DNA of 64,000 bases, taken from Ketobacter sp963922875. GTDB lineage: Bacteria > Pseudomonadota > Gammaproteobacteria > Pseudomonadales > Ketobacteraceae. How positions within the stretch are numbered: position 1 is the first letter of the stretch; every line of letters starts with the position of its first letter. Below are positions 27,718 through 38,700 of this stretch, one piece after another. The stretch is taken from assembly GCA_963922875.1 (NCBI GenBank), contig CAWUJH010000009.1, positions 124,001 to 188,000 on the forward strand. Direction: 5' to 3'. The notes beneath the pieces were generated by a model that was not told where the DNA came from, searched no databases, and worked only from the letters and a program-made list of their open reading frames with translations. The translations under genes were made by a program, and so were the position numbers.

Positions 27718-28509
27718 CTAACGCGAAATAAGCCCTTCCGCTCTTCCAAGGACAGAGTTTATGGCTTTATTGATGGATTTCAGTAGTGAGTCCGTAGCTT
27801 GGTTGATGAAAAAATGATCTCCAGAGAACAACTCCAAGCCAAAAGGCCCGGTTGATACCTGTCGCCATTCTTCCAAATCGTCTAATGTTACGTTTTTATC
27901 TTTCACTCCACCCATCACAAACATGGGTACAGTAATGGGGTTAGATGGCGTATATTCCCAAGTTTCAATAGCTTGAAAATCTGCACGTAAGATTGGGCTA
28001 ACAATATCCATTAGTTCTTGATTGTTTAGCGCCTCGTCAGGTGTTCCATTTAGCCGCTTAACTTCTTCGCGAAACTCAGACTCTGGTAAAGTGTGAATGG
28101 GTTTGCGTTTTGATTGTAGCTGGGGAGCCTTACGACCAGACAAAATCAAACACTGAGGTTCTGGTATGCCTCGATCCCGCAGACGTCGGGTCAACTCAAA
28201 GGCTAACTGCGCCCCCATACTATGACCGAAAAAAGCGTAGGGAACTTTGGTATACGGATCTATGGCTTGCTCAAGAGCGTCTATCATAGGCCCGAGGCTG
28301 GTGAAGCTTCGCTCTGTAAATCGCGCCCCGCGTCCCGGCAGCTGAACTGAGCACACTTCAACATCTTCAGGAAGATGTTTATGCCAATCACGGTAAATCG
28401 AGGCACTGCCTCCGGCGTAAGAGAAACAAAATAAGCGTAATGTTGGATTCGCAACGGGCCGCTGAATTTGAAACCAATTTCCATTTCTGTTTGAATTTTT
28501 CGGAACCAT
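27718..28509 (-). CDS. type II thioesterase of the NRPS cluster
   Basis: A 263-residue alpha/beta hydrolase from the ATG at 28509; a GTG two codons upstream is equally open and neither has a good ribosome-binding site. Family motifs are LFCFSYAGGSASIYRDW, VQLPGRGARF and the nucleophile elbow GHSMG (Ser97). The likely triad is completed by Asp204 and His232 (SGDHFFI). Type II thioesterases remove wrong or stalled acyl groups from carrier domains of NRPS lines, and its position at the edge of the cluster fits that job. It is separate from the thioesterase domain inside the 5481-residue synthetase. Confidence 0.93.
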   Translation of the reverse strand: MVPKNSNRNGNWFQIQRPVANPTLRLFCFSYAGGSASIYRDWHKHLPEDVEVCSVQLPGRGARFTERSFTSLGPMIDALEQAIDPYTKVPYAFFGHSMGAQLAFELTRRLRDRGIPEPQCLILSGRKAPQLQSKRKPIHTLPESEFREEVKRLNGTPDEALNNQELMDIVSPILRADFQAIETWEYTPSNPITVPMFVMGGVKDKNVTLDDLEEWRQVSTGPFGLELFSGDHFFINQATDSLLKSINKAINSVLGRAEGLISR

Positions 28510-28747
28510 AATCACTACACGCTATAATATCGTTGTTTTTATTATTATTTTCGCAAATAACTATTAACTATGCGTTGTTTGATGTGCTGACCTTGTTATC
28601 AGGTCCCAAGCCCCGCAGCGCCAATCCTAGCAGCCTACATCACTATTAAACGTGAAACACTAAGGGCTCGTCAAACCGCGTATACGATAATCTAGGATTC
28701 AGTCACACTATTAAAACAGCGTGTTACAGAAGTTAAAACTAATTGTA

Positions 28748-30043
28748 TTAAGTGGTACTTTTACCTTCATCCGGGAGGGCTATATCTACTTCCCGGATAT
28801 GACGTTGTGATACGGCGAATAACACCATTAAAAAGCTTAAAACACCAAATAAGCTAATCATTAACGCCACGCCTCTACCTTCACCTGTCCCGAACAGTGG
28901 ACCCATAATGTTCGACAGCCAGGTATTCCCGGCCATGGCAGGTTCGAATATATGATCCGCCAATAGGCCAGCGCTCAAGAATGCTGCTGGCTGAGCAGCT
29001 CGCATAATGGTGTTTCTGAGACTGAAGGCTCGCCCATGGTACTGAACTGCCACCTTGTTTTGCCAAAGCGTTTGGCTGCTAACACTGGCAATGGGTGCGG
29101 CTGCCATAATAAGAAACGAGCACCCGGCAATCCAAACAATTTCTTGCGCTATGGGAAGAATGATCAAAACCATGGCGACGAAGAGTGCAGCACCTAAGAT
29201 GCCGAACATCTTTCGCTTAGGACCTTGCCAAGTCATCATTGTAATGCCGCCAGCTAAGGCTCCAAGCCCTCCCATCGATTGCACCATCCCCAGCTCAGTA
29301 GTGCTGGAAAAAGAAAGAATCAATGGCAACATCAGCACCTGCACGGCGGAGACGTTGAACCAAATTACGGTAAAAAGATAAAGCCCTCCCAACACCCCTG
29401 GCTTCGAACGCAAATAATGAAAGGCTTCTACCGCCTCTGCTATAAGGCCTGTTTTCTCTGCTGTTTCAATTCTAGTGGGATTGGGTATAACGGCTATTGC
29501 CAGGGTAAAAAGGCCTATTAGGAAGCTGACAATGTCAATGACAAAGATTCCCTCAATGCCAATTTGATCCATTGCAATACCAGCAAGCAACGGCCCAGAA
29601 AGCTGCACAACCCCAAACACCAGGCTCACCGCTCCGTTAGCTTTACTCAAGCGCTCCGAAGGCACCATAAGCACCACAGTTGAGGTAAAACCGGTGAATA
29701 ACATCATGCCGCAAATAGAGGCAAAAGGAACTAAAGCGATGATATGCCAAACTTGGAGCAACCCTGACCAATATAAAACAGCGAGCGCTAACGTCACAAG
29801 AGCGCTACCTAGCTGCGCTAGGAATAGCAACTTTTTCCGATTGGTTCTATCAACCAAGGATCCGATGATCGGCCCGAATAGAATTCCGGGCAATGTCGAT
29901 ACTATCGCAATTAAGGTAAAGTTGGTGACCGATTCACCTGTCTGAAAAGCCCAGACCCCTAAACCGAAGTTGGTCAAAGAAGTGCCTAAGAGAGAGAGTG
30001 ATTGGCCTGCCAGGATGAAATAAAAAACTTGTAAGCCAGACAT
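28748..30043 (-). CDS. MFS exporter (enterobactin-exporter-like group)
   Basis: A 431-residue membrane protein with about twelve hydrophobic helices. The loop 2-3 motif GSLVDRTNRKK is typical of major facilitator transporters, and the N-terminus FGLGVWAFQTGESVTNFTL resembles the MFS_3 group seen beside siderophore and peptide clusters. It probably exports the peptide product. It lies between the type II thioesterase gene and the divergent condensation-like gene. The substrate is inferred from position only. Confidence 0.88.
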   Translation of the reverse strand: MSGLQVFYFILAGQSLSLLGTSLTNFGLGVWAFQTGESVTNFTLIAIVSTLPGILFGPIIGSLVDRTNRKKLLFLAQLGSALVTLALAVLYWSGLLQVWHIIALVPFASICGMMLFTGFTSTVVLMVPSERLSKANGAVSLVFGVVQLSGPLLAGIAMDQIGIEGIFVIDIVSFLIGLFTLAIAVIPNPTRIETAEKTGLIAEAVEAFHYLRSKPGVLGGLYLFTVIWFNVSAVQVLMLPLILSFSSTTELGMVQSMGGLGALAGGITMMTWQGPKRKMFGILGAALFVAMVLIILPIAQEIVWIAGCSFLIMAAAPIASVSSQTLWQNKVAVQYHGRAFSLRNTIMRAAQPAAFLSAGLLADHIFEPAMAGNTWLSNIMGPLFGTGEGRGVALMISLFGVLSFLMVLFAVSQRHIREVDIALPDEGKSTT

Positions 30044-30150
30044 TAGTAGCCGTAAAGAATTGTTTTTATTCTGTATTGAGGAAACATGGTAACCTATAAT
30101 CTTTTCTTGGTATATAAAATAAGATTCTACTCTAAAACAAATCGAGCTCT

Positions 30151-31350
30151 ATGACTTTTTTCAGACAACCGTCGCCACTTGAGTTTAGTTATCTCGCCCT
30201 TGATCAGCCAAATTATTCACCATTGGTAAATCAGTTTTTTGTCATCGGAGATGGCGACATTGAACTTGAAGCACTCAAGCTCGCCAGCAAACAAGCGGCT
30301 TTGGCAAATCCGGGAATATTACTTCGACTAAAAGGAGTCTCTGGCTGGCGTTTTTGGGATAGTGAAGGCCATTTTCCGGAAGTAAAAGAAATAAATGCAA
30401 AAAAATGGAACAGTTTCTCCTCACAAGACGCTCCCTGTCTTGGGGACCCCATTGATGTACGCAATGAATCCCCGTGCCAAATCATAAAAATATTTGCCGC
30501 CAATGGTACCCATATTTTATTTCGCACTCATCACGCCATTACTGACGGGCGTGGCACCGTCCATTTCATGAATGACACTTTTAGAATACTACGGGGCGAA
30601 CCTCCCTTGGGATCTGATGCGAAGTGGACCGAATGGGATATAGCAGCCCGTGAAGATTATCCTCCGCGAGAACTGGTGGAAGGTAACTGTCTTTCGCCGC
30701 TGAATAGTACGATTGAACCTAAGCGCACGGGGTATCAGTGGTATCGCTTTGATTGGACCGGAAGCAAAAACAAGTTTGCGGCAAAATTGATTCAGGCCAT
30801 ACATCTGGTCACTCGGGAAAATTCTGGAGAAGGACGGGTAATTTTTAGAATTCCTTCGGACCTACGACGTTACTTAAAGGAAGATGATGGTTTTACGGTG
30901 GCAAATTGTAGCGGAGCAATTGACTTGGAACTAATGCCGGATGATAGTGTAAACAGCATTCGTTCTGCCTTGATAAAGGCTATGCGAAACAAGAAAGATT
31001 TATCAGTTTTTACCCCACAGCAACGCTATGCTCGTTGGTTACCAAAATCTATGTTCCGCTCTCATCCGCAATCTCTGGTTAAGCTCCACAAATCTCAACG
31101 CTACCGCATGTCGGGCACCATAAGTTATATGGGCGAAGTGGATAATGCGGCCTTTAGTTGTCCAGGATTTTCCCCATTTTCTCAGTTTGGTGTGCCAATT
31201 CCCTTTGAGACACGACCATTATTTGTGGCGGCTTGTAGCTACGGCGAGATTACCAATATCATCATGGGTTGTCCTAAAGCCATTGCCAGTCAAGACGAAC
31301 TGATAAAATTCTGTGATCAGGTTTCTGCTAAATTAGATAGCTTGTCGTAA
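30151..31350 (+). CDS. freestanding condensation-superfamily acyltransferase-like protein
   Basis: A 399-residue single-domain protein carrying the condensation-superfamily active-site motif HHAITDG (His127, His128, Asp132, Gly133) preceded by LFRT. The length is close to one NRPS condensation domain, but it lacks carrier and adenylation domains. The superfamily includes chloramphenicol-acetyltransferase-fold enzymes such as wax-ester synthase and PapA-type acyltransferases. It could acylate, release or tailor the peptide, or act on another substrate. It is divergent from the MFS exporter, with 107 bp between starts, and is the only plus-strand gene in the left part of the cluster. The C-terminal half is not assigned with confidence. 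Confidence 0.72.
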   Translation: MTFFRQPSPLEFSYLALDQPNYSPLVNQFFVIGDGDIELEALKLASKQAALANPGILLRLKGVSGWRFWDSEGHFPEVKEINAKKWNSFSSQDAPCLGDPIDVRNESPCQIIKIFAANGTHILFRTHHAITDGRGTVHFMNDTFRILRGEPPLGSDAKWTEWDIAAREDYPPRELVEGNCLSPLNSTIEPKRTGYQWYRFDWTGSKNKFAAKLIQAIHLVTRENSGEGRVIFRIPSDLRRYLKEDDGFTVANCSGAIDLELMPDDSVNSIRSALIKAMRNKKDLSVFTPQQRYARWLPKSMFRSHPQSLVKLHKSQRYRMSGTISYMGEVDNAAFSCPGFSPFSQFGVPIPFETRPLFVAACSYGEITNIIMGCPKAIASQDELIKFCDQVSAKLDSLS

Positions 31351-31366
31351 CCACTAAACTTCAAAG

Positions 31367-32626
31367 CTATTTTTCCAGTACTCCTGCCAAAGACTGTTCA
31401 ATAATTTGGATGCCTTTTTGCAGTTCTGCTTCTGGTGTAGTTAGCGGTGGTAACAATTTTATAACCTGGCCATTGCGCCCGGCATTTTCAATAATCAGAC
31501 CATGTTCGAAACACAGGTTGGTCACCTGATCTATTAGCGTCAAATCATTTAACGCCTGCATATCCAGCCCCCAAATCATACCCATTCCGCGAACCTGCAA
31601 TACTTCAAATCGCTCGGCGATAAGGTTCAAGCCTTTCTCTAACAGTGAAGCTTTAGTGATAACCTGCTGTTGTACTTCATGATCAAACCAATACTCGATA
31701 GCCGCTGCAGCACCCACAAAGGCCAATTGGTTGCCACGAAAGGTTCCGTTGTGTTCTCCTGGAAGCCACTTGTCATGCTCGGGTTTTATCAGCACCAAGG
31801 CTAGCGGCAAGCCACAACCACTGATGGCTTTGGAAAGGGTCACAATATCAGGCACTATGCCCGCGCGCTCAAACGAGAAATAAGTACCGGTACGCCCACA
31901 GCCTACTTGAATATCGTCAACGATCATCAGAATATTATGCCGATCACACAATGCTCTCAATTTTTGCAACCATTCCACGGGCGCTACCACTACCCCACCC
32001 TCTGCCTGAACAGTTTCAAGTATCATCGCTGCTGGCTTGTCAATCCCTGAGCTAGGATCCGTCAGCACCGCATCGATATAACCGATAGTGTCCATTTCAG
32101 CCATAGGTCCAAAGGGAAACGGCATGAAGGTAACATCACCTAGACTGGTACCTGCGGCCTTTCTATTATACTGGTTGCCGGTACAGGCCAAACTACCCAA
32201 GGTCATGCCATGAAAGCCACCCTGGAAGGCAAAAATGTTACGCCGACCAGTAACCTTGCGAGCGAGTTTTAAAGCAGCCTCAACCGCATTTGTGCCTGTC
32301 GGACCACAAAATTGAACCCGATAATCCAATTTTCTTGGTAGTAAAATGCGGTCGTGGAAAGATTGTAAGAATGATTCCTTGGCTGAGGTATACATATCCA
32401 GGCCGTGGAGAATGCCATTGCTTTGCAGATACTGAATTAACCGTTGCTGAATAACATCTGGATTATGACCATAACATAAGGCACCGGCGCCCGCGAAAAA
32501 ATCCAGGTAACGAGTACCATCTTGGGCTTCAATGTACGACCCTTTTGCCGTCGTGAATATCTTGGGGAAACTTCTACAATATGAACGTACTTCGGATTCA
32601 TATTGCTCAAATGTATTAAACGGCAT
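31367..32626 (-). CDS. diaminobutyrate--2-oxoglutarate aminotransferase-like enzyme
   Basis: A 419-residue class III PLP aminotransferase of the EctB/PvdH type. The start at 32626 is preferred over the ATG at 32641 because a TGAGG element lies 9 bp before it and the family N-terminus (FNTFEQYESEVRSYCRSFP) follows. Motifs are FCGPTGTNAVEAALKLAR, FQGGFHGMTLGSLA, VDDIQVGCGRTG (Asp237) and the PLP lysine Lys266 in LSKAISGCG. The usual role is to make L-2,4-diaminobutyrate from aspartate semialdehyde. No ectA or ectC is nearby, so supply of diaminobutyrate to the synthetases is likelier than ectoine synthesis. It follows the 5481-residue NRPS gene by about 117 bp, same strand. Confidence 0.88.
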   Translation of the reverse strand: MPFNTFEQYESEVRSYCRSFPKIFTTAKGSYIEAQDGTRYLDFFAGAGALCYGHNPDVIQQRLIQYLQSNGILHGLDMYTSAKESFLQSFHDRILLPRKLDYRVQFCGPTGTNAVEAALKLARKVTGRRNIFAFQGGFHGMTLGSLACTGNQYNRKAAGTSLGDVTFMPFPFGPMAEMDTIGYIDAVLTDPSSGIDKPAAMILETVQAEGGVVVAPVEWLQKLRALCDRHNILMIVDDIQVGCGRTGTYFSFERAGIVPDIVTLSKAISGCGLPLALVLIKPEHDKWLPGEHNGTFRGNQLAFVGAAAAIEYWFDHEVQQQVITKASLLEKGLNLIAERFEVLQVRGMGMIWGLDMQALNDLTLIDQVTNLCFEHGLIIENAGRNGQVIKLLPPLTTPEAELQKGIQIIEQSLAGVLEK

Positions 32627-32743
32627 AAACACCGGCCTCATTATTATTGTTAATAATCATTCTACATCAGGGTATTGAATTTCGCCGCAAGATTCAGTGT
32701 AACGTCTAGCAGACTCTTTAACCCTATGATTAGTCGATCCTTT

Positions 32744-35700
32744 TTATTCCTGGTTATGCAAGAACTGGCTGATCCTTACGGCAAGATTCTTAGCAATTGC
32801 CCCCTGCATTATCGTTTCATGGCCTCCGTCGGCTTCGACAAACTGAAAATCCATACCTTGCGAATTCCAACTTTCTCTTGCCGGCACAGCCGCTGGATTA
32901 TCCAACGCTGTAAAATGCAGTACTTTTGCTGCGGGTAGCTCTAAATTGGCCTGTGAGGCTAACCAATGATTATTCTTTGCAACCTCATACAAACCTTTAA
33001 AGTGATTAAACTCCAGCTCCTGCGGAATAAGGCGAAGCTGTTGGCCTTTAATAAATAGGCTTTGGATATCAGCGTCTGATTGCTTAAGCGCATCGACTTC
33101 TTGAATACCGCTTGATTGGAACAACGCTGTCAGCATGGCATCATTTATCGGCAACTCGCGCCGCAAATACTCAGGGCTGTAAGAGTCTATTAGGACTACT
33201 CCAGCCACTGAACAACCCAAAGCTTCAAGTCGCTGAGCAACAGAAAGAGCAAAAATCCCACCTAATGATTGCCCGCCAAGGTGGTAAGGCCCGTGATCAT
33301 CTTGTGCTTTTATGAGATCAACATACTGATCAATCAGCGCATTATAATTGCTAACCGGCGCCTGCAAACCGTCAAGGCCTTGCGCTCGGATACCATAGAC
33401 CGAAAATTCTCCGGCCAATGCTTGCGCCAAATCGGTATAACACAACACATCGCCGCCAATAGGGTGTATCAAGAATAATGATTCCCCACCCTTACCACTC
33501 AGTGGAATGAGTTGTTGGTTCAGGTCACTACCTTGTTCAACCATCAAGGCAAGTTGCTCGATGGTTTGTGCTGTGAGCAAGCGAGCAACACTGAGTTGAG
33601 TGTTAAAGATCTTATTGATACGTGAAATGATTCGAACTGCAATTAAAGAATGACCGCCTAATTCAAAGAAATTAGCTTTGACACTGATTTTTTCAATATT
33701 CATTAATGATTGCCAAACATCAGCAATTTCTTGTTCTGTAGGGTTGCGGGGTTTGGTGTATTCTCCGCTGGCAGTTTGAATCGAGTCGGGTCTCGGTAAC
33801 GACTTACGGTCTATTTTTCCGGCTGGAGTCAGCGGTAAAGATTCCAACACTGAAACGGCGGCTGGCACCATAAAATCCGGAAGTTTTGCTCGTAAAGCTG
33901 CACGTATTTCAGGCGCAGATAAACCTTCACTCGCCTCAGCATGAGCATCAGAGCTAAGTACAACATAAGCAGCGAGTGCCGTGCCGCCCGGTAAATCATC
34001 CCGAATAATGACCACATTCTCGCGCACACCAGCGATGGAAGACAGTGCAGACTCAACCTCGCCCAGTTCAATTCGAAAACCTCTTACCTTGACTTGATTG
34101 TCAATGCGGTCAAGGTATTCCACAGAACCATCTTCTAACCAGCGACCAAGATCACCGGTACGATAGAGAGTATCACCTTCTTTGAAGGGGTTACTTACGA
34201 ATGAAGCCGCGGTCTTTTCGGGATTTTTCCAATACCCTTCTCCCACGCCTATTCCACCAATACAAATTTCGCCAGGTATACCCGGTGGAACTAGGCGTAA
34301 ATAGTCATCCACTAAATAAACACCAAGATTCGCTAAAGGCTTACCAATTGGAACGCTACGCTGTGATGCTGGTAAAGGCTTGTGAATGGCACACTGAATA
34401 ACATCATCCGCAGCTTCCGTAGGACCATAGGCATTAACCACAGGAATGTGCGGAAATAACCTCAACCAATCATTAACTAGATCTACTGAAACAGCTTCCC
34501 CGGTAGCCATCATCCAGTCGAGTTCGGTAAAAACCTGCTCAGCTTTAGGTAGAGTTCGGACATACTCCATTAACAACTGTAAGGCCACAGGAACCAATTC
34601 CACTACCTGTATTTGATGACGATTCACCAGGGTAAATAATTTTTCCGATTGAGTAACATCGTCCAACACTACGACCTTGCCACCACAAATCACAGGACCC
34701 AAATACTGCCATACGGATATGTCGGATGATGCCGGAGCGGTTTGTAAAAAATTAAACGCCGCAGGGAATTTGAGTACATCACGCTCTGCTTCTATATGAT
34801 TCAGCGCGCCATTGTGGCGTACTATAGCGCCTTTGGGCATACCAGTTGAACCTGAGGTATAAATCATATAAGCGCGACCCTCGGGTTTTACCGGTAGCCC
34901 TAGATTATGGGTTGATAACTGATTAAGTATCTGTTGATCGGTGTCTAGGCAAATTACCGCCAAGCTATCTCCTGTACCGGCAATTCTGCCCACAAGATGA
35001 GATTGGGTGACCAGAACACTGACTTCGGAATTCTGGATCATATACTCGATACGATCCTGAGGATATTTAGGATCGAGGGCCACATAGGCTCCACCCGCTT
35101 TCATTATCCCGAGAATGCCTACTAAAAAGTCACAAGAACGTTCAGCGTAGAGGCCGACTAAATCATTGATTTTTACAGCCTGTGCCTGCAGCCAGTGGGC
35201 TAACTGATTAGCACGTTCGTTAACCTCCTGATAGGTTAAGGAGCAACTGTCGTCCACTATGGCGATGGCCTGTGGGGTTCTGATAACCTGAGTTTCGAAT
35301 CGGTTATGTACCGTTTGCTGCAAATCATAACCTTTTTCCGTGTTATTCCAGGTTTCCAGCAAAGTAATACTTTCACTCGGGTCGATGACCCACTTAAGCT
35401 CGCTCATCAACTGTTTATGATTACCAATAACTTGGTCACTGAGAGCGCTTATTCTTGCTAAGAACCCATAGTCGTTAAACAAATGCCGATGATAGTACAG
35501 CGAAAGGGTTACTTCGCCTTCCTGTTCCGTTACCACGAACTGGACATTGTCGGCGGGATCGCTGGCCAGGGAATACGGGCATTCAGTTTTACCTAAAAAC
35601 TCAGCGGGTGAAACGAATTGATAAAAATTATACATAAAGCCGATACGACCATGAGGTGATAACTCACGTTGCTGGCCAATGGAAATATTTCGATAATTTT

Positions 35701-38700
35701 TAATGGTTTTCTGATATTGCCGAGCGTAAGTAACCAATTCGGAGAACGGCTTATTTGCTGACAAAGTCTGCTGCGAGAAAATAAACGGCACTTCTTGTAT
35801 ATAGCAGCCTAAAGCATCCCCATGATTTTTGATTCGACCTGCATAGGTTTCCTGAACCAGGAAATCGGCATCTGCACGACAGTAGGTATTAATTAACAAT
35901 CCGTAAAGACATTTAAAATACAGCGCAGGTGTAATTCTATGTTGGCGACAGTATTCTTTAATTGACTGCCACTGCGCGCCTGTTAAGCGCTCTTCAACTT
36001 GGACCCGTTTTCCCGGCACTGGTGTAGGCGATGGTAAAGTAAAATCCAGCGGCTCTACGTTGGCAAACGCCGCACGCCAAAATTCTACAACGGATTGCGT
36101 GTCGGTTGTTGCCCGATCATGACGCACAAAGTCTTTAAAAGAAACGGCATTAATCGTCGGTGCTTTATGCTGCGACAATTGCCGGTATATTTCCGCTAAC
36201 TGTAACCAATAGCTATTAAGGGCAGAGCCGTCTAAAACCCCGTGATGGACAGCGATAACAGCCGTATAGTGGTCTTCACCTTCCTTGATAAGATAATGAT
36301 TCACCAAGCTGTCTGTCTCAACGGCATAGGGTCGATAAATTAAATCAGCGGCTAAGGCCTTGGCTTCTTGCAACTTATCCGTTAAATCTATGGTTTTAAT
36401 AGTCACTTGTTGAGTTTTACTCACCGCCAGATAACCCATATCAAGATAGGGACGATCTGTGGAAACAAAGCGCGTTCGCAACATGGGCTGGGCTTGGGTT
36501 AAGTACTGAATGGCCTGCTCCCAACATTGGGGATTAAAACGCGGATTATTAATTTCAAAAACCCAGCCATGACTGCTTTGTAAACTGGCAGGGTTAACCA
36601 GGTTATCCATAAACATATCATGTTGCATGGCCGTTAACGGAATAACATCCTCAAAATCGGTGCTGGATAATCCCAACCCATTCAGTAATTCGTGCTGTGA
36701 TTGTTCAAGGGACAACGCCTTAATGGGCAATGCCATTTGGTCCAGCATTTGCTCGCACAGACTGCAGTATTGTGCCAACAAACGCTCAATAGTATCTGCT
36801 TTGAACAGGTTACGGTCATACTCCAGGGATAGCGAAAAAAGATTTTCCCGTTGCACAACGTTCAGCGTGAGATCGAATTTTGCAGATTGAGTATCTGTAG
36901 AAACCATTTCAATCTTAGCACCAGCCACATTAACACTGGAACTGGCCTCTAGCAGACTGCTAGCACCATGGCTGGCATCGTCTAATAACTGGAAGGCCAC
37001 CTGCACTAGTGGCGTGTAAGCTGCATTCCGGGGAATCGCCAGTCTCTCAACGATAAGGTCAATCGGCACATCACTATTACTAAAAGCGTCTAGCACTGTA
37101 TTTCTAACGTTTTGCAAACAGTCTAGTACAGAGGGATTATCCTTTAACCTGCCACGTAAAACCAAACTTTGAATGAAAAATCCGATAACGGGTTCCAGCT
37201 CAGGCGTGTGACGACCAAGGCTGGGAACCCCTACTAAAACGTCGTTTTGTCCACTGTATTTTGCTAGCAATATCTGCCAACCGGCAAGCAAAAACATAAA
37301 AGGCGTAATTCCCTGCTCCTGACAACTCGCTAGTACACGCTCCGATAGCGTATGGGAGAATGCAAAGTTAGCCGTTAACCCCTCGTTCTTTTGTACTGCT
37401 GGACGAGGAAAGTCCAGGGGTAACTCCAGTAAAGCAGGAGCTCCGGCCAGCTGAGATTTCCAATAGTTCAGTTGATTCTCTAAAGTCTGATCCGTTAACC
37501 AGTTTCTTTGCCAATGTGCATAGTCTATGTATTGTCGGTTTAACTCGGGCAAAGGTGCCGGTAATTTTTCACTATAGGCGAGGTACAGGGTCATCAATTC
37601 CCGGAACAAAATAACCAATGAGGCACCATCGGAAATAATATGATGCATACAAAAGAGGAGATAATTTTCCGGAACCGGACCGCTACGTTTAATTACCCAA
37701 CGGGCACGCGCAAGAGGTTCGGCACCCAAATCAAAACTACTTTGACCATTTTCTTTGATGGCTTGCGCCAAGTGCTGCTGGGCCGTTGCCTCATCCAGCT
37801 GACTTAAATCCTCGATAGGTAATTTAAGTTCACACTGTGCAATCACTTGTTGCAAGGGTTCGCCACTGTCACTGGCATAAAATCGGGTTCTTAGACTTGC
37901 ATGGCGACGAATAATCTCATTGAGTGCCATTTCAATGAGTGCTGGATTGAAGGCTCCTTCAAGTTTTAATGCCACCGGCATATTGTTGGTAGCGGTTCCT
38001 GGGTTCAATTGTTCGAAAAACCACAGGCGCTGCTGTCCGTAGGTCAGCGGGGCTGGTTCAAGATAATCGCAAAGCTCGATAGGAGGACGGTCTCTGTGCC
38101 CAGATTCTCCTGATAGTGCTTTGGCGAAGCCTGCCAAAGTTGGATTATCAAACAAGGTTCGTACGGTAATTATCTGGTCAAGTTCGCTGGATACTCTGCT
38201 GACAAGTTGAGTCGCCAAAAGAGACTGGCCACCTAACTGGAAGAAGTTGTGATTGCGGCCAATGTTTTCCACACCCAATATGGCGACCCAAAAAGGAGCC
38301 AAACGCCGTTCTAAATCCGTTACAGGTGCTTCGAAGTTAGCATCCAGTTTAATGCTAGGTTGTGGTAATTTTTTACGATCAATTTTGCCATTAGGGGTTA
38401 GTGGAAATTCACTGACCATGACCCAATATTCTGGAACCATAAACGAAGGTAGTAAAGACTTGCAGTGTTCCTGTAAAGAGTGTTCAGTGACGCTTGCTAT
38501 TGAATCCCCACTAACCCAGGCCACCAACGACTGGACCCCGTTTTCCTGGGTATAAATATCCACTAGGCAATCTAACACTGCGGGCAGACGGCGTACTACA
38601 GACTGGATCTCCCCTACTTCAATTCTATAACCCCGTAATTTAATCTGATGATCTTTACGACCCAAATATTCGATGATGCCATCGTCTCGATACCGCACTC

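Noticed and set aside
31367..32626. Ectoine biosynthesis (ectB)
   Set aside because: No ectA or ectC is adjacent, and the gene sits directly behind an NRPS gene in the same direction.
33829..34071. Small open frames antisense to or overlapping the NRPS genes
   Set aside because: They lie fully inside clear coding sequence, lack ribosome-binding sites and show no domain features.
36660..38080. Reading the tandem C domains as T-E-C (epimerisation then condensation)
   Set aside because: The first domain of each pair begins like an ordinary L-type C domain (YGQQRLWFFEQ or equivalent). In the two complete subunits the pair also occurs right after the docking domain, where no carrier precedes it to epimerise.
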